A stretch of 64,000 bases of DNA from Ostreococcus mediterraneus (lineage: Eukaryota > Chlorophyta > Mamiellophyceae > Mamiellales > Bathycoccaceae). The position numbers and the translations under genes are program-made. Below are positions 46,058 to 54,164 of the stretch, piece by piece. The stretch lies in NCBI GenBank assembly GCA_012295225.1, contig WMKK01000002.1, positions 69,167-133,166 of the forward strand, written 5' to 3'. The stretch's first letter is position 1; the number at the start of each line of letters is the position of its first letter. Below the pieces are notes generated by a model. That model searched no databases. It worked only from the letters and a program-made list of their open reading frames with translations, and had not been told where the DNA came from.

Positions 46058-48988
46058 ATGGGCGACGTCGTGACGCCTGGGAAAGACGACGACAACGCGT
46101 GCGTCGCGCGCGCGGATGGCGGCGATGACGACGACGTCGTGGTCGTGCGCGACGACGTCGCGGTGGCTGACGCGGATGCGTTTCGAGCCACCGGGTCGCC
46201 GTCCGCGTCGCCGCGGCGCGCGTCCGCGGCGCCGTCCGTCGTCGTCTACGACGCGGTGACGGTGGATAGAGTCAAGCCCAAGTACCTGCCGGAGTTTTCG
46301 ATGAAGAGCTACTATGGTGTGGAGGAACGCGGGGAGAGTTCGCCCGAGCGCGCGACCAAGCGTCGACGCGACGGGATACCTATGGAGCTTGAAATCGACG
46401 ACACAGCGCGTGAACCGATAAAGGAGATTGCGATTGGAGGCGTGTACGTCAAGTTTCCGGCGAAGATTAATCCGCATCCGGCGCAGAGGATGACGATGGC
46501 GAAGATTATTGACGCGTTGAAGAAGAGTCAGCACGCGATGATTGAATCGCCGACGGGCACGGGAAAGACGCTCGCGTTGTTGTGCAGCACCCTGGGATGG
46601 CTCGAGCGAGAGAAAGAAGCGTACAAGAAGAGCTCGGCGAAGGTGCGCGACATGCATGAGGCTTGGAGCGTGGCGAGGAAAACGTATGAAGATGCGTCAA
46701 TCGCATACGGTCACAGAAATGACAAGGTGAGTACCGTCAAAGCTGAATACGGCGACGGATGGGATGCTTCGAGACCGTTTACACACAAGAACGACGTGCC
46801 ACCGCCTCCGCGAGTGTACGTGTGCTCTCGTACGCACTCGCAGATTGAGCAAATTTTGCGCGAACTCAAACGCACTGGGTACGCTCCGAAGTATACGGTG
46901 CTTTCGAGCAGGCAGCGTTTGTGTCCGCTGAAAAAGTCTGACGCCGATTGTCAAGATATGCTCGGAGATGGACTCACTCAGCAAGAACGGAGAACTGCAT
47001 GCGCGCACTATAATCGTCACGAGTACGTCGCGGACACCATGAACTATTATGTGGAGAAGAATTGTGCATGGGATATGGAAGACTTTAATCGAGTCGTCGA
47101 TGAATTCTCAGCCTGTTCATTTTTCGCGCTTCGAAATTTGCAGGCAACTTCAGAGATTGTGTTTTGTCCATACAACTACTTGTTTGATCACAACGTGCGG
47201 AGAAAGATGAAACTCGACATCGCTGGTGCGGCGGTGATCATTGACGAAGGACACAACATCGAAGACGTGTGTCGTTCGGGAACGTCAATCGAGCTATCGA
47301 AGGCGCAAGTCGCGGAGGCTATCGCCGCGTTTAACGCGCAATCTATAAAGTCTGCGCCTGGGTACTATGCAGATGTGTATCAATTTTTACTCAAAATATT
47401 GCAGTTTTTGGAGCGCATCATTAACAACACTGGGGAGGGTCAGAAAGAAGTCGTCGTGCGTTCGCACGAAATTGTCGGTTGCGTAATCGACATGCTCGGC
47501 GAACACGCTGTCGAACTGGTGCGCAACCTCATAAAAACGCCAGATAACGCCAAACCGACCCATAACGGCCCATTGACAACGTACATGAATTTGTGCGAAG
47601 ACATTGCAAACATCTTACATCTTGTGACGAAAACTCCAGAGTCGTACGTCATCATCATTGGCAGAAGCGTCGACATCAACGGCGAAGAATGCGAGGGAAT
47701 GTGTATCTCATGCATGGAGCCAAAAGTTGGATTTAGCACCGTGGCGGAACAAGCGAGATGTGTGATTCTCACGTCTGGGACGTTGTCGCCGATGAACACT
47801 TTTGAAGCTGAACTCGGTGTGGAATTTCCCATCAAAATTGAAGCGCCGCACGTCGTGCCAACGTCTCAAGTCTACGTGGAACTGAGCGACGCCATCGGAG
47901 AGGTGACTTACAAAGCTACGTCTGGTGTCGGCGCATCAAGGTTCGCCCAAAACCTCGGGAAATACTTGCTCGAATACGCCAAAGTCATTCCGGGAGGAAT
48001 GCTGGTGTTTTTTCCAAAGTATTCGCTCATCGACGTTACTCTACGAGAGTGGCACACGAGTCGTTTGTTTGCGCAAATCAGCGACCAAAAACACATCGTG
48101 TGCGAGAGTCGCGGCGCGTCTGGTTTTGCCGATACGCTCGCGCAATTCAATCGGGGGAACGCGACTGGGAAAGGATCGCTTATGCTTGCCGTGTTTCGCG
48201 GGAAAGTGTCCGAAGGTATCGACTTTAAAGATGACAGCGCGCGCGCGGTGTTCTGCGTCGGTATTCCGTTTCCAAACGTCTTTGACGTCAAGGTAAAAAC
48301 CAAGCGCGACTTTAATGATCTTCCAAAGTCACGTCAGAAAGGCATGCTCACTGGTAGTGCTTGGTACAGCGCACAAGCGTATCGCGCGTACAATCAAGCT
48401 CTCGGCCGTTGCATTCGCCATCCCAAGGATTACGCCGCGTTGTTCCTCGTCGACGCTCGTTTTCGTGAAGGTGGGCAATACATGATGAACAATATTTCAA
48501 AGTGGATTCGCAAAAGTGTCACGGCATGCGGAAGCGTGAACGAAAGCGTTCGCAACGTCGATGAGTTTTTCAAGCGCACGAAGAAGATGTTGCTCGAGAA
48601 GGAAATTAAAACAGAGTCCACCGATGCACCTGCAGACGAGACGCAAAATCCCGAATCTCCCGTCGAGTACAGAGCGCACAGAAACGAAAACATATTCAAC
48701 GCAATCGGCTGCGAAGATAATAGAAAATTATGCGACGCCATGGATGCTTTGCATCAAGCTGCGCTGAGCTGCGAAGAACCGATGCGCGTGAACGCCATCG
48801 CGAAAGCGACGACGAGTATTCGTGCGCTGACGTACAAAGTCACGAACGGGTCCAAATTAGCCAAACCTGGTCCGGGTAAAGTGGAAGGTGTGGGGAAATC
48901 GATTGGAGCGCAAATTGATTATTTTCTCGAGCACGACAAATTTGAGCGCATGGAATACTATCTGCGCGGCGAACGCATGCCGCATTAG
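46058..48988 (+). CDS. FANCJ: FANCJ/BRIP1-type Fe-S DNA helicase with C-terminal Pol beta-like HhH domain
   Basis: 5'-3' DNA helicase for crosslink and G-quadruplex repair. 976 residues. Q-motif region FPAKINPHPAQRMTMAKII; Walker A ESPTGTGKTLALL near 164; CSRTHSQIEQILRELKRTGY as in FANCJ; four Fe-S Cys near 289, 315, 336 and 353; IIDEGHNIEDVC (DEGH, not the more usual DEAH) near 395. Helicase domain 2 has ILTSGTLSPMNTFEAELGVEF, LAVFRGKVSEGIDF and AYNQALGRCIRHPKDY, all FANCJ-like. After KSVTACGSVNESVRNVDEFFKR comes a unique C-terminus: residues about 878-970 (NRKLCDAMDALHQAALS, ...GVGKSIGAQIDYFLEHDKFE) resemble the HhH-bearing 8-kDa domain of DNA polymerase beta and MUS81. Single exon. Confidence 0.94.
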   Translation: MGDVVTPGKDDDNACVARADGGDDDDVVVVRDDVAVADADAFRATGSPSASPRRASAAPSVVVYDAVTVDRVKPKYLPEFSMKSYYGVEERGESSPERATKRRRDGIPMELEIDDTAREPIKEIAIGGVYVKFPAKINPHPAQRMTMAKIIDALKKSQHAMIESPTGTGKTLALLCSTLGWLEREKEAYKKSSAKVRDMHEAWSVARKTYEDASIAYGHRNDKVSTVKAEYGDGWDASRPFTHKNDVPPPPRVYVCSRTHSQIEQILRELKRTGYAPKYTVLSSRQRLCPLKKSDADCQDMLGDGLTQQERRTACAHYNRHEYVADTMNYYVEKNCAWDMEDFNRVVDEFSACSFFALRNLQATSEIVFCPYNYLFDHNVRRKMKLDIAGAAVIIDEGHNIEDVCRSGTSIELSKAQVAEAIAAFNAQSIKSAPGYYADVYQFLLKILQFLERIINNTGEGQKEVVVRSHEIVGCVIDMLGEHAVELVRNLIKTPDNAKPTHNGPLTTYMNLCEDIANILHLVTKTPESYVIIIGRSVDINGEECEGMCISCMEPKVGFSTVAEQARCVILTSGTLSPMNTFEAELGVEFPIKIEAPHVVPTSQVYVELSDAIGEVTYKATSGVGASRFAQNLGKYLLEYAKVIPGGMLVFFPKYSLIDVTLREWHTSRLFAQISDQKHIVCESRGASGFADTLAQFNRGNATGKGSLMLAVFRGKVSEGIDFKDDSARAVFCVGIPFPNVFDVKVKTKRDFNDLPKSRQKGMLTGSAWYSAQAYRAYNQALGRCIRHPKDYAALFLVDARFREGGQYMMNNISKWIRKSVTACGSVNESVRNVDEFFKRTKKMLLEKEIKTESTDAPADETQNPESPVEYRAHRNENIFNAIGCEDNRKLCDAMDALHQAALSCEEPMRVNAIAKATTSIRALTYKVTNGSKLAKPGPGKVEGVGKSIGAQIDYFLEHDKFERMEYYLRGERMPH

Positions 48989-49025
48989 TCACAGAAACAG
49001 AAACATGTTGTACCACTACAAAATT

Positions 49026-49652
49026 CTACGAATACTGTCGATAACATCGTAAACACACTGTATGATTCGGCGGCCTGTCTGAAATATCGGTCCCGCAAGA
49101 CATGCAGCTTCTCGCATTCATGTTTTGCGGTGTAGCAAAACCATATGCGCGGTGGCCGTGGTCATAAATATCGTGATGAGCGCGGCCGCGGTCGCCGCGA
49201 AAGCAGTTCAAACACACCGTATGGTTCGGCGGCCTGTCTGAAATATCGATCCCACATCTCTCGCACCATCTCCTGGGTTCTTGAGCGAATCTTCGTTCCG
49301 CGGTGCGCATCCCTTCGGTCATATGCGTTCGAAATACCTCAATGTTTGCGCGTAAACGCGAGCCCCCGCCTTGCCTTCGAGCCATGTTTCGAGGATTGTT
49401 ACACGGCCTGCAGATGGGCGCTATGACGCATCCGATGTTCGCAAGCCACACGTGTCCGCCGACTTCAGCCATGTTAGGACATCCTTCGAACGAGCACCGC
49501 CCTCGGCGTCGTTCCGTGATAGCTTCGGCTTCGGCGATCCATGAGCCAGCCAGGAACGGGACGGCGTCAGCGGTCCCATCCGCGTTCCACGCCTCTACGG
49601 GGTCGAACAAGCGCAGGATGTCACCGACCGCCGGACGCATGCCGCCGCGCAT
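49026..49652 (-). CDS. Zinc-finger protein with an HNH-like Cys/His site and a duplicated zinc ribbon
   Basis: 208 residues, not in a family I can name. Residues about 50-90 carry RCSFEGCPNMAEVGGHVW and ICRPCNN: a C-x4-C, GGH, C-x2-C arrangement like some HNH or restriction-associated zinc folds. The C-terminal part has two nearly identical zinc ribbons: WCERCGIDISDRPPNHTVCLNCFR and SCMSCGTDISDRPPNHTVCLRCYR (each C-x2-C then C-x2-C), split by an Arg/His/Tyr-rich linker. At DNA level the shared core is a direct duplication (49051-49094 and 49211-49254). Stop codons of this gene and FANCJ are 37 bp apart, tail to tail. Nuclease activity is only a guess; it could simply bind nucleic acid. Confidence 0.68.
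   Translation of the reverse strand: MRGGMRPAVGDILRLFDPVEAWNADGTADAVPFLAGSWIAEAEAITERRRGRCSFEGCPNMAEVGGHVWLANIGCVIAPICRPCNNPRNMARRQGGGSRLRANIEVFRTHMTEGMRTAERRFAQEPRRWCERCGIDISDRPPNHTVCLNCFRGDRGRAHHDIYDHGHRAYGFATPQNMNARSCMSCGTDISDRPPNHTVCLRCYRQYS
49051..49094. repeat. Direct repeat copy A within the zinc-finger gene
   Basis: About 44 bp repeated with about four substitutions at 49211-49254, period 160 bp. It encodes the second DISDRPPNHTVC ribbon. Confidence 0.9.
49211..49254. repeat. Direct repeat copy B within the zinc-finger gene
   Basis: Partner of copy A at 49051-49094; encodes the first DISDRPPNHTVC ribbon. Close match at nucleotide level points to a fairly recent duplication or gene conversion. 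Confidence 0.9.
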
Positions 49653-49862
49653 TGTGTATTCGTATTCGCCGCCCTCGGTGTTGCCGGCTGGGCGGACTGT
49701 CGCGCGTCGTCGATGCGCGCGCGCGACAGTGTCGTTTCGAGTCGGAAACTTCCGAAACCCATCGTTAACACGTGACTTTTTTCATCCTTTTGCGCACGCA
49801 CCCGCGGCGACGGCGACGCGTCGCGCGCGCGAACGGAAACACTAGAAATACAACAGTCGAGG

Positions 49863-50696
49863 CTATCGGCGGTCGATGCGCGCGCCGCGGCGCTCAAAGT
49901 ATCGCGACAGGGTAATCACGCCGGCGTGCGTGACGGACAAGCTTTCAACCAACCGACCCATGGGAATCGAACACACGGCGTCGCACATTTTCAGCTGCTC
50001 CACCGACAACCCGTCGGCTTCGTTGCCAAACACCAAGGCGAGTTTTTCGCCGCTCGCGGCGTCGCCGCCGGGGAATCGCTCGACGAGCGCGTCGAGGTCG
50101 TCGTAAAACGTCGGATGAGCGTCGGCGTCGGCGTCGGCGTCGGCGTCGACGCGCAGCTCATCCTCCATCCAAGGATGAAACGCCACCGCCGCGCGCGTGC
50201 CAACCAACGCGTCGGCCAAGTCATCAACAATCAAAGCGTTCTTGATTAAATACTGCGCTCCTTTCGCGGCGTTCATCGATGCACGGGAGAACACGTCGCA
50301 CACTGGAGCCACCAACCGAAGCGTCTCGCACTCAAACGCCGCGCACGACCGCGCCATGGCGCCCACATTGCTCGCCGTCTTTGGCGACACGAACACCACG
50401 ACCACGTCCGATAGTACCGCGGGTGGGTTCACGAGCGCGGCGCCGGGCGTGGGCGCTCCAGACGCGCGCAGTTCTTTAATGCGCTCAGCAAAGTTGTCCC
50501 GGTACGCGCTGTCCCCGCGCTTCGCGCCGCGTATCGGGCGCTTTTCCGACCCCGTCGCGCACGTCACGCGAAAGCGCGAAACGCATCGCGCGGGCGCGCT
50601 CGAACGCATCGCGGACGATGCGCGTGCGACGCGCGCGCGCGGCGTTCTGCAGAGGAGTAGCAAAAAAGTGCACTTTTTTGATGCAGTCGCCGCCAT
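49863..50696 (-). CDS. SPOUT-class (TrmH/TrmJ-like) RNA 2'-O-methyltransferase
   Basis: Knotted methyltransferase acting on tRNA or rRNA. 277 residues. Residues 1-75 are Arg/Ser/Ala-rich and look like an organelle transit peptide. VVVFVSPKTASNVGAMARSCAAFECETLRLVAP is the SPOUT motif 1 region with the conserved Asn-x-Gly-ala-x-x-Arg; LALVFGNEADGLSVEQLKMCDAVCSIPMGRLVESLSV spans motifs 2 and 3. In motif 3 the usual SLN is SLS here. A run of alternating Asp-Ala (about residues 180-190), coded by a GTCGGC-type hexamer repeat, is an insert in a loop. Start 50696; its ATG and that of the divergent ECD gene are 46 bp apart. Confidence 0.92.
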   Translation of the reverse strand: MAATASKKCTFLLLLCRTPRARVARASSAMRSSAPARCVSRFRVTCATGSEKRPIRGAKRGDSAYRDNFAERIKELRASGAPTPGAALVNPPAVLSDVVVVFVSPKTASNVGAMARSCAAFECETLRLVAPVCDVFSRASMNAAKGAQYLIKNALIVDDLADALVGTRAAVAFHPWMEDELRVDADADADADAHPTFYDDLDALVERFPGGDAASGEKLALVFGNEADGLSVEQLKMCDAVCSIPMGRLVESLSVTHAGVITLSRYFERRGARIDRR

Positions 50697-50742
50697 TGCG
50701 CGACGCCTGCCGTCGTCAGCGTCGCCCGCACGCGCGCGCTCA

Positions 50743-52803
50743 ATGCAATGGAATCTCGACCCGGATGATATATTCGCCGCGCGCGCCGCCGAAGCCGGCG
50801 CGCGCGCGAGAGACCGCGTTGAATGCGAAGTTTATGTGCTGGATGAATCCATCACCGAATCGCGCGCCGACGCCCTGCTCTTAGCGCTCAACGCCGAAAT
50901 CGCGCGTCTCAGCGCCTGGCACGTGTGGCAACGGGATGCGTTCGCGTTGGAACGCGCCGCGCGAGGGTCATCGCGCGCGGTGTTTCGAGGATGCGTGGAG
51001 TTTGGGGACTGCGTCGACGACGCGTGGTTCGCGGCGCACCTCGCGCGCGCGTTGAGCGCGACGTTTGCCGACGCCATCGCCGTGCGCGTGTGGGACGACG
51101 ATGGGGAGTTTTTATTGATTGAAACTGCGGAGGCGTTACCGGGGTGGGTGACGCCCGAACGCGCGCATGGGTGTACGTTTTTGTATAAAGGACGGTTGGT
51201 CGTCGTGGACGGGGACGAGCTCGCGTCGAACGAATCATCCGTGCGTACGCGTGAGGCCGTGGGGAAAGTGGCGAGCGCCGCACCATTGAGTGATGAGGTG
51301 CAGCGCGTGCTGAATGCGCGCTTGGATGCGTTTCCGGCGCGCGCGTTGGAGAATAGACACGACGCGTACGCATGGACGCCGAGACGCGTCGGCGAAGCGC
51401 TCCGGCGCGAGCCTCAGCTCGTGGCGCTCGCTGTAGAGAGCTTTCGCACGCGCGATCCCGTTGGCTTGCGCGCCGCGTCGAAAATGCACGTGTTCGCGCC
51501 AGTGGACATTGAGCCGACGTTGTGTCGGATGTCGAGATGTTTGTTTGCGCAGGCGACGCGCGAACGATTTGACGCGCCCAAATGTTATCCGATGCCACCA
51601 AAGAGTTCGGAATTTTACGCCGCGCACGAGTTGGGAATGAAAATCGCGTGCGGTCTTGAGATGCTTGTCGCAGAATGGGAGCGACAGGGACACGATATGA
51701 GTGGTGCGGCGTCGACGGCGTGTGCGATGGATACGGAGGCGTCAGCGTCGGCGTCGGCGACAGGCGGAGCCGCGGAACCCGCAGGCGACGCCGCGTGGGA
51801 CACATTCAAAGCAAGTCTTACTGCGAATGGTTACTTTAGAAACGAAATGGTTGGAAGCGCGCTGTATAAATCTTTACTCGCGCACGCCGTGAGTGAGTTC
51901 AAGGGATTTTCGCACGCCTCCAGGGCGCGGATGCTGCGCAGCGCGCCCGCCGAACGCTTGCGTGAAATTCTCGCCGCGCCGCTCGATGAACATTATGTGC
52001 CGCGTGCGGTAAATCCGAACGACGCGAGTGATGATAGCTGGTTACACAATGCCGAAATGGAACTCAACGCCGAGCTCGCCAAGCTCGAGAAAGAACGCGA
52101 AGGGACCATTCGAGATGCCACGCAAAGTGCGTCAGCGTTCGTCCATCGCGAAAGCGGTTACGAAGGCGTCGACGCGACGAAAACGAATCACAACGCCAAA
52201 GACGGATCATGTCCTGGAGATTTGAACATCTCAGACGACGACGGCGTGTTTAATCTCGATGCGTCAGCGTTCTTGGCAGAATTAAGCAAGGCGCTCGGCG
52301 TCGATGACGACGAAAAGTTCAAGCGTTACATGCGCTCCGCCGACGCGAGCGGCTTGACGGATTCCGACGACGATTTTGATGACGACGACTCTTCCGATGA
52401 CGCTCCACCTTCGGATGATTTCTTCTCGTCGTCATCCGACGCCGAGGAAGAGTACTTGCAATTTACGAGACCGACAAAGGCGCCAGAGCCAGAGTCGCGT
52501 CGCCGCAAATTCATCCACGTCGACGAAAGCGAGCCCGACAGTGACGACGACAATCATTCGCATGATGAAGATTTCGACGCCCAATACGACTCTGTGCTCA
52601 GAGAACAGCTCACAGGCACGCACATTCACGCCAGTCGTCAACCGCTCGAAGACGCCGACGTCGACGCCGCGCTCGCGCGCGGCATTCTCGATGCCTCACA
52701 CGCCGCCGAAGGCGCACCAAACCCCGCGCAATCACTCCTCACCGCCGCCGGCGTCGACCCGTCGCGCATTCGCGACGTCTCGCGCATTACACCTAGCGAA
52801 TAG
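50743..52803 (+). CDS. ECD: Ecdysoneless/SGT1 homolog
   Basis: Conserved eukaryotic protein that in animals and yeast/fungi supports transcription, splicing (PRP8 biogenesis) and cell-cycle progress. 686 residues from the ATG at 50743; the frame is open farther upstream but overlaps the divergent SpoU gene. Recognisable: WVTPERAHGCTFLYKGRLVVV, EVQRVLNARLDAF, FAPVDIEPTLCRMSRCLFAQATRERFDAPKCYPMPP-type central motif, and SSEFYAAHELGMKIACGLEML. The C-terminal half has Asp/Ser-rich acidic tracts (DSDDDFDDDDSSDD-like near 545-575) also typical of the family. Internal Ala/Ser repeats (near 325-340) are coded by a GTCGGC-like hexamer. Confidence 0.92.
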   Translation: MQWNLDPDDIFAARAAEAGARARDRVECEVYVLDESITESRADALLLALNAEIARLSAWHVWQRDAFALERAARGSSRAVFRGCVEFGDCVDDAWFAAHLARALSATFADAIAVRVWDDDGEFLLIETAEALPGWVTPERAHGCTFLYKGRLVVVDGDELASNESSVRTREAVGKVASAAPLSDEVQRVLNARLDAFPARALENRHDAYAWTPRRVGEALRREPQLVALAVESFRTRDPVGLRAASKMHVFAPVDIEPTLCRMSRCLFAQATRERFDAPKCYPMPPKSSEFYAAHELGMKIACGLEMLVAEWERQGHDMSGAASTACAMDTEASASASATGGAAEPAGDAAWDTFKASLTANGYFRNEMVGSALYKSLLAHAVSEFKGFSHASRARMLRSAPAERLREILAAPLDEHYVPRAVNPNDASDDSWLHNAEMELNAELAKLEKEREGTIRDATQSASAFVHRESGYEGVDATKTNHNAKDGSCPGDLNISDDDGVFNLDASAFLAELSKALGVDDDEKFKRYMRSADASGLTDSDDDFDDDDSSDDAPPSDDFFSSSSDAEEEYLQFTRPTKAPEPESRRRKFIHVDESEPDSDDDNHSHDEDFDAQYDSVLREQLTGTHIHASRQPLEDADVDAALARGILDASHAAEGAPNPAQSLLTAAGVDPSRIRDVSRITPSE

Positions 52804-52896
52804 TATTCTCAAGTTGGTCAAAAAGTAGTCAAGAGTTCAATTCATCATCCAAATCGCGTCACTTCGCCACGCATCAGGACATCAAACGCCGCGACG

Positions 52897-53958
52897 ATGG
52901 CGCGCTCGAACGCAGAAACGCCCGTCAGTGCCGTGTGGCGCGCGCATTACGAAGCCCTGCTCAACTGGTCGTCGCGCACCGTGGGCAGTCAGCACGTGAA
53001 TTGTCCCAAGGATTGCGTCGTTGGCAACCTCCCCATCGGCACGTGGCTCGTAGACCAGCGCGCGCGCATGCGAGGGACAGATAAGTCGATCGCCACGCTC
53101 GACGGTGAGAGGCGCGCGTTGCTTCAAGCGCTCGTGGATGATGGAAAGTTGTGGCTTCAAAATCCTGAGCGACGGAGCTGGGACGAGGTGTTTCAGGCGT
53201 GGACGCGTTGGGCGCATGAAAAGCACGGTGGGAACGATTACAACGTGCGACACAACGAGACATACGAAGGCATACGATTAGGTACTTGGGTGAACTTGCA
53301 GCGCATGAGGCTTCGGGATAAATCTCCGCAGGAGAATGGAAAGACTCCGTTGACTGCTCAACAGAAGGCGGCGTTGCTAGAATTGGTTGCGCAGGGAAAA
53401 TTTCGCATCGACGCCGTCGATAAGTTTCCAATCAAGTTTGATTTGATGATGAAATGGAGTGAAGAGACGGTGGGCGGCCGACATTGTAACGTGCCGTATG
53501 ATTGCGTGTACGAGGGCGAGAGACTCGGGGTGTGGTTGAATACGCAACGGCAGCGATTGCGAGGCGGTACGACGAAATCAAAGAGCGAATTGAAGGCGGA
53601 ACAACGCGAAATGTTGGAGAAACTCGTGCAAGAACGTAAGTTGTGGGTGTCCGAGCCGAACACGTGGGATGAAAAGTATAATTTGTTGTTACAGTGGAGC
53701 GAGGACAACAATAGCGGTGAGCACGTAAACATACCGCAAGCCGCTCCGCCGTACAAGGGTGTTCAATTGGGATCGTGGCTCGCGACGCAGCGCAATCGTT
53801 TTCGCGGTAAGCTCGGGAAAATGAAACCATTGACTCCTGAACAAGAGCTGAAATTGAATGAACTCATCACTCAAGGCAAGTTGAAGATGAAGCCATTGAA
53901 GCAGCCAGCCGAGGCGGGCAACAAGCCGGTGGGCAACAAGCGACAACGACGAGCGTGA
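52897..53958 (+). CDS. Protein of four helicase-associated (HA) repeats
   Basis: 353 residues made almost entirely of four HA-type repeats (about 10-80, 90-165, 175-250, 255-330). Each reads W-x(3)-Y/F-x(2)-L/M-x(2)-W-[SA]-x(3)-G-x-[HY]-x-N-V/C-P, then a GxxLGxWLxxQR core: PIGTWLVDQRARMRG, RLGTWVNLQRMRLR, RLGVWLNTQRQRLRG, QLGSWLATQRNRFRG. HA domains are otherwise found behind DEAD helicases and in algal/bacterial repeat proteins; here there is no helicase domain. Each repeat ends in a charged helix followed by G-K-L/F/W. Basic C-terminus (NKRQRRA) may be nuclear localisation. DNA binding is plausible, not shown. Confidence 0.9.
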   Translation: MARSNAETPVSAVWRAHYEALLNWSSRTVGSQHVNCPKDCVVGNLPIGTWLVDQRARMRGTDKSIATLDGERRALLQALVDDGKLWLQNPERRSWDEVFQAWTRWAHEKHGGNDYNVRHNETYEGIRLGTWVNLQRMRLRDKSPQENGKTPLTAQQKAALLELVAQGKFRIDAVDKFPIKFDLMMKWSEETVGGRHCNVPYDCVYEGERLGVWLNTQRQRLRGGTTKSKSELKAEQREMLEKLVQERKLWVSEPNTWDEKYNLLLQWSEDNNSGEHVNIPQAAPPYKGVQLGSWLATQRNRFRGKLGKMKPLTPEQELKLNELITQGKLKMKPLKQPAEAGNKPVGNKRQRRA

Positions 53959-54164
53959 AGTCACCGCCTGCAACACCATGCATATTGACAGCAACACATT
54001 TGAAATAATTAGCCATAACATAGCGAGACCGCGCGATAGGCGCGCGTGCTGAAATATCAATAAACATAATACAGTATAATACATACCCGCGCGCGAAAAG
54101 ACGCCACGTCGCGCGCGCTTTCCTGGGACGCCGCACACCCGCGCGCGCACCATCGTCAGTCACC

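Noticed and set aside
50909-51805. 298-codon minus-strand frame
   Set aside because: Antisense to ECD; Thr/Arg/Pro-rich low complexity.
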